A stretch of 64,000 nucleotides of DNA, from positions 1 to 64,000 of the forward strand of contig CAYZQI010000004.1 of assembly GCA_964480455.1 (NCBI GenBank), read 5' to 3'. This stretch comes from JAABSX01 sp964480455. Lineage in GTDB: Bacteria; Bacteroidota; Bacteroidia; Cytophagales; Microscillaceae. Made by a program: the position numbers and the translations under genes. Shown here piece by piece: positions 17,761 through 25,637 of the stretch. The notes under the pieces were generated by a model. It worked only from the letters and a program-made list of their open reading frames with translations. It was not told the origin of the DNA and did no database searches. Position 1 is the first letter of the stretch. Each line of letters opens with the position of its first letter.

Positions 17761-17820
17761 AGCCCCCCCAATCCCCCAAGGGGGAACTCTCGAGATTCTC
17801 CCCTTGGGGGATTAGGGGCT
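17761..17820. repeat. 60-bp palindromic element inside the FHA operon
   Basis: A near-perfect inverted repeat: AGCCCC...CCAATCCCCCAAGGGG on the left and CCCCTTGGGGGATTAGGGGCT on the right, with CTCGAG at the centre. It fills the spacer between the FHA gene and the vWA gene. Transcribed, it would form a very stable hairpin. A related half-copy (AGCCCCCCAGCCCCTGAAGG) is at 32983-33008, so it is probably a dispersed palindromic repeat. It could attenuate or process the operon transcript. Confidence 0.7.
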
Positions 17821-17833
17821 TTGTCTTGATTTT

Positions 17834-18454
17834 CTAAGCAATACTTCTAAATTTAAAGATAGTATCTCCCATTCTGATAACATCACCATCTTTGAGATTA
17901 CCTTCCTCCTCAAAGACATCATTGATAAAGGTACCATTGGTAGAAAGCTCATCTTTGAACTTAAACTGACCCATTCTGTGTAGTATGGTGAGATGATGCC
18001 CTGAAACGGCGGCATCATTTCTGACCACTATATCACAGCCATTGTCCGAACCTATCAGGTTGCGTCCTTCATAGAGTCTAAAATCTGCTCCATTGGCATC
18101 TATGGTGAAAGACACGAGCCAGCCCACCATTTTGCGCCCCAAGCTGGGTGGAGTAGGCTGAAAACTATCTGAAAAAGACCCGCCATAGCTTTCTTCACTG
18201 CCATAGATTTGTGTTCTGCCTAAACTCGAGCCAGTGGTAGAGCCTCCTCCCATAAACTGAGAAGGGCTAAACAAGTCATCATCATCTTGGTCATCGTTGC
18301 CTGTATTGATTACAGTTTTTGAGAGGCTTCCCCCTTGGTTGCCAAAAGGTAAATTAGGCACAATAGCATCATCATCAGGCTTAGGGCAGTAGGGGCAGTT
18401 TTTCAGATTTTGAGGGTAATAATGCCCATTTTCGCAAAGGTTAAAATCGCTCAT
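17834..18454 (-). CDS. Zinc-ribbon plus FHA-domain protein
   Basis: 206 residues, soluble, first gene of the phosphosignalling cluster. The N-terminus is a short zinc-binding motif (C7, H11, C20-PY-C23). A disordered acidic, Ser/Gly-rich linker (~27-110) follows, then an FHA domain (~115-206) with SGHH and STNGTFIND. The Arg of the usual GR motif is Ser here (LIGSDNGCDI, S~132). That Arg normally contacts the phosphothreonine phosphate, so binding may be weakened or lost. Inferred role: adaptor for phosphorylated partners in this locus. Confidence 0.87.
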   Translation of the reverse strand: MSDFNLCENGHYYPQNLKNCPYCPKPDDDAIVPNLPFGNQGGSLSKTVINTGNDDQDDDDLFSPSQFMGGGSTTGSSLGRTQIYGSEESYGGSFSDSFQPTPPSLGRKMVGWLVSFTIDANGADFRLYEGRNLIGSDNGCDIVVRNDAAVSGHHLTILHRMGQFKFKDELSTNGTFINDVFEEEGNLKDGDVIRMGDTIFKFRSIA

Positions 18455-18751
18455 GCTTCTTTTGCTATTTATTTAGAAAAAATACTCTGCTCAGGTTAAA
18501 GTTATGTCGTGTTTTGTGGCTGTTTTGCATTCAGCTTAGAAAGTGCTAGAAAGTACGCTCAAAAGTAGATGTTTTGCCACAAAAATACTTGTGTAACCTT
18601 GGGCAAATATATAAAAAATCTTTTGGTTGTCTGACAATTTTTGTAGAAATCTGCAGCAGCGGACTGGAAGTCTGCTGGCATTTATGTTCTAAACAATATT
18701 TAGCTCATCTTATCGCACACAATCACAAAAGTTGTCAAGGAATCAATCTTT
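18455..18751. other. Intergenic region with promoter candidates and a repeat
   Basis: About 300 bp between the start of the FHA gene and the end of the GH97 gene, both on the minus strand. Two -7-like boxes toward the FHA operon are visible on the minus strand (TATTTTTG and TACTTTTG), neither with an ideally spaced TTG. It also holds the repeat at 18621-18744. Confidence 0.45.
18621..18744 (+). repeat. ~124-bp hairpin repeat, copy 1
   Basis: Nearly identical to 46099-46221. It starts TTTTGGTTGTCTGACAATTT and ends CACAAAAGTTGTCAAGGAAT; the ends are inverted repeats of each other (TGACAATTTTTGT against TGACAACTTTTGT). An internal hairpin is built on CAGCGGACTGGAAGTCTGCTG. REP- or MITE-like. 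It follows the GH97 stop codon almost directly. Confidence 0.75.
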
Positions 18752-20875
18752 TTAATTCGCTATCAAACTTATTGCACATCCGCCGCCTTTGGCAAGTTTT
18801 ACATTGATGGCATCACTTGCTTTTACTTCTCGCTGCTCAATGGTATATGCAGCGGGGTTCTTTTCCCAATCAGCATCATCAGCATCTCGATAAATGGTAG
18901 CTGTATAGGTTTTATCTTCATCTAAGAAATCAAGCCTAAACGAAACCCCTTGTGTGTCTTTGCCTGTGATACTACCCACAAACCAGTTGGGAGAATCCTT
19001 TGCTTTTCGTGCTATACTTACATACTCGCCTATTCTGGCACTGAGGTAGCGCGTTTCATCCCAATCTACTGCTACCTCTTTGATAAACTGTAGTGCTTTG
19101 GGGTGTTCTTCATAATTTTCGGGGAGGTCTGCCAGCATTTGTAGAGGCGAATAAAAGACTACATACAGTGCTAGCTGATGCGCCAAGGTGGAGCGTACAC
19201 GGTTATTGCCTTCTTTCATAAAAAAGTTGCCATTGTCGAGGCGTTCATTTTTAGAGTTTTTGAAAGCCACATCAAATACTCCGGGCGTGAAGTCCATAGG
19301 ACCTATCAAGTTGCGCATAAAAGGCAGGGTTACGTTATGCTCGATGGGGTTGCCGCTGCTCCAAGCATTGAACTCTTGCCCACACATTCCTTCGGCACTC
19401 ATGAGGTTAGGGTAAGTACGGCATAGCCCTGTGGGGTAAATTGGTTCGTGCACATCAACCATTATCTTTGCATCAGCCATTTTTTTCATTAAAGTATTGT
19501 AGTGATTTACCATCCACTGCCCTTTGTGGAAGTAGCCCTCAGGGATAATTTTGCCCACATAGCCTGTTTTGACTGCCGCAACACCCACTTTATTGTAAAA
19601 AGCCAAGGCACTGTCTATGCGTTCGTTGTAGCGTGCTACGGCGGCAGAGGTTTCGTGATGCCCTATCAGTGCGACACCTTTTTCTTTACCATAGCGTACT
19701 ACTTCTGCTATGTCAAAATCATTGTAGGGTGTAGTAAAATCAAAAGCTGTTGCACGTCCTGGCGATGTCCATTCTTCCCAGCCTATGTTCCAGCCTTCTA
19801 CTAAGAAAGCAGGAATACCGTGCTTAGCACAGAAATCAATATAGCGTTTGGCATTTTCGGTAGTGGCACCGTGTTTTCCGCTTGCTTTGTCCCAGGTGGC
19901 TTTTCCTACGTGCATTTCCCACCAAATACCTGCATATTTTACAGGTTTTATCCAATCAGTATTGGCTATTTTATTAGGTTCATTCAGGTTTTCCAAAAGA
20001 TAATATGTAGCCAAGAGTTTGGTAGCACTCTCACCTATTTGTATTGTACGCCAAGGCGTTTTGGCAGGGAGCTTGATGCTTGCCTTTGAGCCATCGGGTG
20101 CAGCCACCAGAGAGGTACTGAGGGTAAGCGTTTGAGGGTCAAGTGTTAAGACATGCCCCGTAAAATCAACCAAGGCTGCTTCGTGAAAGGTAAGATGCAC
20201 ATCATCATCAGTACGCAAGGTGAGTGGGAGAGAGGCACTATGAGGTGTAGGGACACGCATCCATGTATCATAGCTATGAAAATTTGCCTTAGAAGAATCT
20301 ATTTCGGAGAGTTTGCTTTGGTTATACCAGTATTCATCATTGTCCCAGCAGCCCAAGTTCCAGAATGCTGTATGGTCGGCAGTCATTTTGTATTGCGTAA
20401 CTTCTTCCATAATCACCAATGAATCTAGGCCTTGCTGCTCAGGAAATTCATACCTAAAGCCCAGCCCTTCATCAAATACTCTAAAAGTAATATTGAGCAA
20501 ATGCCCTGCTTTGTCTTTGAGTTCAATACCCAACTCCTGATAATGGTTGCGTACTTCGGCTTGTTGCCCCCAGACGGGCTGCCAAGTTTCATTTTTAGTT
20601 TCTGTATTTTTATCTATCACTTCAAAGCCTTCTAAGAGGTCAAAATCTTTGGTTTTGAAGCCTAAGTAAGAAGTATCAATAAGTCTTTTCTCCTTAAAAT
20701 CAAGTACATAAAAAGGTCTGCCTTGTGGGTCTAGCCCAAAAACAAGTTTAATTTTTTCATCAGGAGAACTTGCAGTAAGTGCTTCTGTCTTTTCTTGCTT
20801 TGTACCTGAGCAAGCTACTAAAAAAGTAAATAAGAAAAAAATAAATAGATTTAAAAGGTGCTTTGAATGTGTCAT
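18752..20875 (-). CDS. Glycoside hydrolase family 97 (SusB-like alpha-glucosidase), lipoprotein
   Basis: 707 residues, the normal GH97 length. The N-terminal lipoprotein signal ends in LVACSG, so it is probably anchored in an envelope membrane. An N-terminal beta-sandwich (~35-290) precedes the TIM barrel. GH97 signatures include AGIWWEMHVGK, VDVHEP, RTYPNLMSAEGM and GQEFNAW, which contain the likely catalytic and calcium-binding glutamates. The segment AAVKTGYVG carries Gly where retaining GH97 members have the nucleophile Asp, suggesting an inverting, SusB-type enzyme acting on alpha-glucans. No SusC/SusD pair is nearby. Confidence 0.9.
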   Translation of the reverse strand: MTHSKHLLNLFIFFLFTFLVACSGTKQEKTEALTASSPDEKIKLVFGLDPQGRPFYVLDFKEKRLIDTSYLGFKTKDFDLLEGFEVIDKNTETKNETWQPVWGQQAEVRNHYQELGIELKDKAGHLLNITFRVFDEGLGFRYEFPEQQGLDSLVIMEEVTQYKMTADHTAFWNLGCWDNDEYWYNQSKLSEIDSSKANFHSYDTWMRVPTPHSASLPLTLRTDDDVHLTFHEAALVDFTGHVLTLDPQTLTLSTSLVAAPDGSKASIKLPAKTPWRTIQIGESATKLLATYYLLENLNEPNKIANTDWIKPVKYAGIWWEMHVGKATWDKASGKHGATTENAKRYIDFCAKHGIPAFLVEGWNIGWEEWTSPGRATAFDFTTPYNDFDIAEVVRYGKEKGVALIGHHETSAAVARYNERIDSALAFYNKVGVAAVKTGYVGKIIPEGYFHKGQWMVNHYNTLMKKMADAKIMVDVHEPIYPTGLCRTYPNLMSAEGMCGQEFNAWSSGNPIEHNVTLPFMRNLIGPMDFTPGVFDVAFKNSKNERLDNGNFFMKEGNNRVRSTLAHQLALYVVFYSPLQMLADLPENYEEHPKALQFIKEVAVDWDETRYLSARIGEYVSIARKAKDSPNWFVGSITGKDTQGVSFRLDFLDEDKTYTATIYRDADDADWEKNPAAYTIEQREVKASDAINVKLAKGGGCAISLIAN

Positions 20876-21352
20876 AAATAATGTGTTTTTAGTTTAGTAT
20901 AAGATAATTCTTCTGCTATTGCATTTTTTGATGCACCAAAGATAAAAATAAAAAATACAATAGACTAAGGGTAAAATGCAATTAGATAAGGTAATTTATC
21001 CTGAGATTTGTATAACTTAGGTGCTGGTCCGTGGTTTGTGCCTCTTCTAGTGCCGCCTCGGCAACCAATAAGGTAGCTTTGAAACAAGACAAGCACTCCC
21101 TACATGCTACTTGCTAATCGGTGTTTTAGAAATGGCTGTTGAGAAGTTTGTAAAGGATTGAGTGTTTGTTTACAGCCATTTCGACACCGACTACTCGAGT
21201 CCAAAAAGTTTCTCAATTTATCATAAAAAAGCCATTGATAAAAAATACCAATGGCTATTAAGATGACCGCAATGCAAAAGAATGGTGTTAGTTTGTTCTT
21301 TTGGTAATCAGACTGCAAACTTAGACTGATTAATCACATTTTTAGAAAGGGC
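20876..21352. other. Intergenic region
   Basis: 477 bp between the GH97 gene and the thioredoxin-fold gene, both on the minus strand. It holds the hairpin at 21118-21190 and AT-rich promoter DNA. The only ORF here is judged unconvincing. Confidence 0.45.
21118..21190. repeat. Long imperfect inverted repeat
   Basis: Left arm TCGGTGTTTTAGAAATGGCT plus GTT; right arm, reverse-complemented, TCGGTGTCGAAATGGCTGT. The arms differ by a small insertion and enclose about 31 nt. It could be a structured RNA end or a remnant of a mobile repeat. Confidence 0.5.
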
Positions 21353-21997
21353 TTATTTTTTTTCGCTTTTTTCTTTCCATTTGATAGTACAACCGATGGC
21401 TTTGGTAGCCTCAACGGGTACTTTTTTACCATTGAGCAAGGCATCAACGGCATTTGCTGTATAACTTTCAGTAACTGCGTTTTCATCTCTAACGCTATTA
21501 TCTAGTGCCCCTGTATATCTTACAATGAGTTTTTCTACGCCATTTACTTTTTCTTTATGAAGCACAAATACATCTGGGGTCTTGGTCGCACCATATTTTT
21601 TGGCTACTGCTTGGGTTTCATCTACAAGGTAAGGGAAAGTAAATCCTTTTTCTTTGGCACGTTCCTGCATTTTGTCAAAAGCATCATCAGGATAAGCGTT
21701 GGTGTCATTAGAATTAATAGTAATCACAGGATAGCCGAGCGGCTTGTATTTCTTGTCTAAGGCTATGATGCGGTCTTCACTAGCCACTACAAAAGGGCAA
21801 TGATTACAGCTAAAAATCACAATAAAGCCTTTTGCATCTTTATAATCTGCCATAGACACCATACGCCCGTCTATGTTTTTGAGTTTGAAATCAGTGGCGG
21901 TATCGCCCACTTTGTAGCCTTCAGTGCGGTAAGTATAGCTTACTAGCAAGAGCGCGCTCAATAGAGCAGCAACAGAGAATGTGAGTGTTTTTTTCAT
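21353..21997 (-). CDS. Exported thioredoxin-fold (AhpC/TSA-type) protein
   Basis: 214 residues with an N-terminal signal or membrane anchor (TFSVAALLSALLLVS). The redoxin domain starts at ~30 (VGDTATDFKLKNIDG) and carries the active-site motif CNHCPF, a CxxC that is standard in this Bacteroidetes-type thioredoxin subfamily. KTPDVFVL is the cis-Pro segment. Probably a periplasmic thiol oxidoreductase or peroxidase-like protein; the substrate is unknown. It lies 54 bp downstream of another thioredoxin-fold gene on the same strand, so they likely form an operon. Confidence 0.85.
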   Translation of the reverse strand: MKKTLTFSVAALLSALLLVSYTYRTEGYKVGDTATDFKLKNIDGRMVSMADYKDAKGFIVIFSCNHCPFVVASEDRIIALDKKYKPLGYPVITINSNDTNAYPDDAFDKMQERAKEKGFTFPYLVDETQAVAKKYGATKTPDVFVLHKEKVNGVEKLIVRYTGALDNSVRDENAVTESYTANAVDALLNGKKVPVEATKAIGCTIKWKEKSEKK

Positions 21998-22051
21998 TAT
22001 TGTATAAATTTTAAAGTGAGTGGATATGATATAAAAGTTATGGTTAAGGGT

Positions 22052-22528
22052 TTATTCAGAGGCTTTTCTTATCATCTCGAGGAGATCTTCTTTGTTCAAC
22101 TCCCCCGAGTGAAATGCTTCCTTGTTGAGTAGCGTGTTTCTGACAAGTGTAATAGGTATTTCTCCGCCCCAATCTTCATTAATTTTTGGAATCCAGTAGT
22201 TAGCATCTTTTTCATTCAAGAACCAAACAGTAGCTTGCATCTGATTTTTGCTGATATGTGCCAGTACTTTTTTTTCTGTGTCTTCAACGGCTAGAAGAAT
22301 TATTTTTGTCTTTTCATTTCCTTTGAGTGATTGATTTACCTCCTCAAAATAAGGCAATTCTTTTACACAAGGCGCACACCAAGTAGCCCAAAGATTGAGA
22401 ACTCTGGTGGTATCATCTTGTTTTTGCATCTCGCTGATTACCTCATCTATATTTACTAAACGAAGCTCTTGCGAAAATACCCAGCCCCAAAGACAAACAA
22501 AAATTAATAACAACCCTATTTTTTTCAT
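22052..22528 (-). CDS. TlpA-like thioredoxin family protein, exported
   Basis: 158 residues. Signal peptide GLLLIFVCLWGWVFSQ, then a thioredoxin fold with WATWCAPCVKELPYF (CxxC = CAPC) and the cis-Pro segment GEIPITLV. By family it is a periplasmic thiol-disulfide reductant, as in cytochrome maturation or repair of oxidised envelope proteins. It is the first gene of the probable two-gene unit with 21353-21997 and is divergent from the SiaB-like gene at 22822. Confidence 0.87.
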   Translation of the reverse strand: MKKIGLLLIFVCLWGWVFSQELRLVNIDEVISEMQKQDDTTRVLNLWATWCAPCVKELPYFEEVNQSLKGNEKTKIILLAVEDTEKKVLAHISKNQMQATVWFLNEKDANYWIPKINEDWGGEIPITLVRNTLLNKEAFHSGELNKEDLLEMIRKASE

Positions 22529-22821
22529 AATTCTAATTTTATAATGAGTTCATACACAGTATCATCTTTTAACCTCATATAATCTGGAATGATTGTCACT
22601 TAACGCGAATTTAACAAAAGTTTTCATAAATGCTACTGGGTTGAACTGGTAGATGAAGTACATTTTTGAGCGAGCTTATTTGTTGTTCTATTTCAACGTA
22701 TGTAATTAGAAACCTACATTGATTATTTTTTTAAGAAAAAATTTGCTGTTTTTCAGAAACAGAATACAAAAGTTACGTAAACGACTAAGTAAATAATTTA
22801 TTATCAATCAATTGAGAAAAC

Positions 22822-23364
22822 ATGGAGCAGGAGTTCAGCCTTTTTGATTATTACACCCTCACAAACAATAAAAATATTCTTATCTCTTACAAAGGCCCTG
22901 TTACAGATGCGCTCATGGCTGAGATAGTCAAAGACATCAAACAAAAACTGAGTAACAATCCACAAGCAGGCAAAAAACTCTTTGCAATCTTTATTGAATT
23001 ATCACAAAACATCTTGTTTTATTCTGCCGAAGTAGTCAGGTTTGGTACACGCGAAGACCGCGTAGGCACTATCTTGATTACCGAAGAACCTACTGTTTAC
23101 AAGCTCTCTTGTGGCAATTTGGTAGAAAACGATTATATAGATGAACTGGTAGAAAACTGCCATAAAATCAATCAAATGGACAAAGATGCCCTACGTAACT
23201 ACAAGCGCGAACAGCGAAGCCTACCAAGAGGCGTAAGGAGCAAAGGAGCAGGCATAGGGCTGATTCAGGCTGCACTCACCTCAGGCAACCCACTGAGCAT
23301 AGAATCTATGCCTGTAGATAATAAATTTACTTTTTTTTCGCTTTCAGTTACTATCCCTAAGTAG
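22822..23364 (+). CDS. SiaB-family protein kinase-like (DUF6272)
   Basis: 180 residues, cytosolic. The sequence follows the DUF6272/SiaB pattern, a GHKL-ATPase-like fold. An N-box-like segment (IELSQNILFYSAE, E and N in position) and a Gly-rich ATP-lid segment (SKGAGIGLIQAAL) are visible. SiaB in Pseudomonas phosphorylates the anti-anti-sigma-like SiaC in a partner-switch controlling aggregation and c-di-GMP. The Bacteroidetes members are less understood, and no SiaC or SiaA gene adjoins this one. Convergent with the next gene, stop codons 4 bp apart. Confidence 0.75.
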   Translation: MEQEFSLFDYYTLTNNKNILISYKGPVTDALMAEIVKDIKQKLSNNPQAGKKLFAIFIELSQNILFYSAEVVRFGTREDRVGTILITEEPTVYKLSCGNLVENDYIDELVENCHKINQMDKDALRNYKREQRSLPRGVRSKGAGIGLIQAALTSGNPLSIESMPVDNKFTFFSLSVTIPK

Positions 23365-23368
23365 CTAC

Positions 23369-23827
23369 CTATTTTACTTCTTCGGCTGTGAGCAATAAGA
23401 AAAAAAGCCTTTCTTTGTCGTATTGGTTAAGGCGCAGCTTGCCTTTTAGGGTGATAGGGCGTGAGCTAAATGCAATAGGCTTGGCAGCCGTAACCTCAAT
23501 GATTGACTCTGGACCAGCACCTCCGCAAAAGAAACATACACTTGTAGGGTAATAAGAAAGCATAAAAAATTCGTGCTTGGGGGCTTCTTCTAGCGGATAC
23601 ATATATCCTTTGATGGTAATGATTTTGCCATCAAGTGCCTTTGCCTCTGGGGTAAATTGTGGTACATAAGCATTATTTTTCATCGTGGACTTTACCTTCA
23701 GCAAAATCCGCCATATTTCATCATTGTATTGCGCTTCATCGCCAACTATTTGCAAGGGTGATGCCTCAAAATTTGGGCTAAAGCTCAGAAGATGATAAGA
23801 AAGCAATAGACTTGTAAGCCACATCAT
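23369..23827 (-). CDS. Exported protein, DUF3299-like
   Basis: 152 residues with an N-terminal signal sequence (MMWLTSLLLSYHLLSFSP). The mature part has a small beta-barrel look: LDGKIITIKGYMYPLEE, HEFFMLSYYP, then a conserved cysteine motif CFFCGGAGPESIIEV, then ITLKGKLRL. This resembles the DUF3299 class of OB-like exported proteins. The CxxC may be redox active or bind metal, but the function is not established. Solitary, convergent with the SiaB-like gene. Confidence 0.6.
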   Translation of the reverse strand: MMWLTSLLLSYHLLSFSPNFEASPLQIVGDEAQYNDEIWRILLKVKSTMKNNAYVPQFTPEAKALDGKIITIKGYMYPLEEAPKHEFFMLSYYPTSVCFFCGGAGPESIIEVTAAKPIAFSSRPITLKGKLRLNQYDKERLFFLLLTAEEVK

Positions 23828-24154
23828 AAGTTATTCATTAAATTATAGATTGTTGTAGTCATAACGTGAGGTCAGATTTTTTGTGTGCATAAAATTACTA
23901 AATGAGCGGCAGTTTTGAAAATAAGCACAAACAAGCATCAATGCGTTTCAAGAAGAAATGCTAGGTAAAATTTATCAAATAGAGTGTTTAGCTATTAAAT
24001 ATAAATATATTTACATGTATTTGTAATACTAAAATAAGTATAAATTAATATAAATTTATTTATATTTTTTGAAATTTTTTTGAAATTTTTTTGAAATTTT
24101 TTTGAAATTAAAGGACTTAGTAATTGTTTTGAGTAGCCAAAATAAATAATCATT
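23828..24154. promoter_or_regulatory. Very AT-rich upstream region with phased T-tracts
   Basis: 327 bp in front of the 24155 lipoprotein gene, very AT-rich from about 23990. At 24065-24103 four T-runs of 6-7 bases are spaced by one helical turn; the unit GAAATTTTTTT repeats exactly every 11 bp at 24071, 24082 and 24093, with a partial copy at 24104. Phased A/T tracts of this kind bend DNA and can act as upstream activating elements. No ORF is visible. Confidence 0.6.
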
Positions 24155-25573
24155 ATGAACTTCAACAATTATTACAAGTTACTTATCGCTTTTTTAAGCT
24201 TGATAGGTTTGGCAGTATTCGTTGCATCTTGCCAGCAACAAAATGATGTTCTTCCTGAACAAATTGCTTCTGAACCGAGTTCGGATGCAAAAATAGAAGA
24301 TGTGGAACAAAAGCTCAAACACATTGCTTTGATTATGACGGAGGTGAGTAAGACTCCAGGTGTCAAAGAACTCATTGAAAACGGAGTAGCTACAGGCTAT
24401 TACCGTGATGAACGCATTTTACTTCAAGATTTATGGAATCCTGAGGAAAGCCAAGCTTTAAAAAACTACGCAAAATCTCTTTCAAAAACTGCTGTTTTTA
24501 AAGAAACATTCCAAAATGTTTACCGAAGTAAAAAGTATCTACAATCAGAAAGTTTTACTAATCTGCAAGAAAAATCTACAGATGATTTAGAGGCATACTT
24601 ACTTGCCAACCCAGTATCTATTTACTATCCATATTCTGATGTTAGTAATCGACAAAATAAATCGAGTGCTGATCGAGAAGTAACATTTAGTTTCAATACC
24701 GTTGAAGAACAGGACAGTAACATAGGCTATCGTGTGGGCAACGATGGAGAGATTAGCGAAGTAACTATTGATGATGCTTATGCACGCGACAATGTTACTT
24801 TCATAATTACTCAGGAGGGATTTGAAGATGGAAATGGTGGTCCAGGGTTCGATGGAGATATTATTGATCCAGGATATGGTGGAGGTAACGGCGGTGGGAC
24901 TGGTGGTGGAACAAGCACACCTTCTATACCAACTTCTCTATACCCATCACCAAATCAACCTCAGCCTGATATTTTAGACCTCACCAAAGATGACGAACCA
25001 GATCTGCCACCCAACCCCAAGGTACACATTGTTAAAATTGCAGAAGTTCAACTAACACAGCAATTAGACCCACTATTTGGATTGAAAAATAGTGGAGGTT
25101 CAGAGGTAAGGCTAGTTAGAGCGGAGGCGTTTCTATCAAATGTTAATAATAATCCAACAGCAAATGCTGGTGATTTGATTAAAGATTTATTTTTTACAAG
25201 GGCAGCAATTGGTGAACAAAGATGGGTTGCAGCAAATCTTGATATGGATACGGACTGGAAACTAAGTGAACAACAACATTTTTTTGGGATTTATGAGGAA
25301 GATAATGGTCAAGACGAAATAACACTCAGCGGTAAAGTCAAATTTACTTTATTTGACTCTTTAGGTGTTGAATTAAGTGCAACATATACTAAAAAGTTTG
25401 GATCGAAAAACACACGACTTTTCAATTTAGATGTTGATAGAACTTTCTACTTTATAAATGGTTTCAACAATGCAAATCCAGCTGTATTCAATGAAACAAG
25501 AAACGGTTGGGGTGTTTACAGTGATAAATCTTACTTTAAATTCACGATGCCATATTTTGTACAAACTCAATAG
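24155..25573 (+). CDS. Large hypothetical lipoprotein with Gly-rich linker
   Basis: 472 residues. A lipobox (VFVASCQQQ) near residue 26 marks it as a lipoprotein. The N-terminal half (~45-170) is mainly helical and charged; a Gly/Pro-rich linker (~230-285, with GGGNGGGTGGG) separates it from a beta-rich C-terminal half ending in an aromatic segment (YFKFTMPYFVQTQ). I recognise no domain. It probably sits in the outer membrane or on the surface. It is followed at 64 bp by a gene for another exported protein, and the two may be co-expressed. The curved-DNA element upstream suggests strong or regulated transcription. Confidence 0.6.
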   Translation: MNFNNYYKLLIAFLSLIGLAVFVASCQQQNDVLPEQIASEPSSDAKIEDVEQKLKHIALIMTEVSKTPGVKELIENGVATGYYRDERILLQDLWNPEESQALKNYAKSLSKTAVFKETFQNVYRSKKYLQSESFTNLQEKSTDDLEAYLLANPVSIYYPYSDVSNRQNKSSADREVTFSFNTVEEQDSNIGYRVGNDGEISEVTIDDAYARDNVTFIITQEGFEDGNGGPGFDGDIIDPGYGGGNGGGTGGGTSTPSIPTSLYPSPNQPQPDILDLTKDDEPDLPPNPKVHIVKIAEVQLTQQLDPLFGLKNSGGSEVRLVRAEAFLSNVNNNPTANAGDLIKDLFFTRAAIGEQRWVAANLDMDTDWKLSEQQHFFGIYEEDNGQDEITLSGKVKFTLFDSLGVELSATYTKKFGSKNTRLFNLDVDRTFYFINGFNNANPAVFNETRNGWGVYSDKSYFKFTMPYFVQTQ

Positions 25574-25637
25574 CAAGGTTACCAAGAAAAAGCCTACAAT
25601 GGGCTTTTTCTTTTTTCTTAATAAAGTTATTCCAAAG

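Noticed and set aside
21100..21318. A 72-residue minus-strand ORF with a hydrophobic stretch
   Set aside because: It needs a TTG start, and its second half is made by a long imperfect inverted repeat (21118-21190), so the frame is probably accidental.
24065..24110. CRISPR-like array
   Set aside because: The 11-bp units are contiguous with no spacers; this is a simple tandem T-tract repeat.
25458..25637. N-terminal extension of the exported protein gene at 25638
   Set aside because: It overlaps the end of the lipoprotein gene in another frame and would place the signal peptide internally at residue 61.
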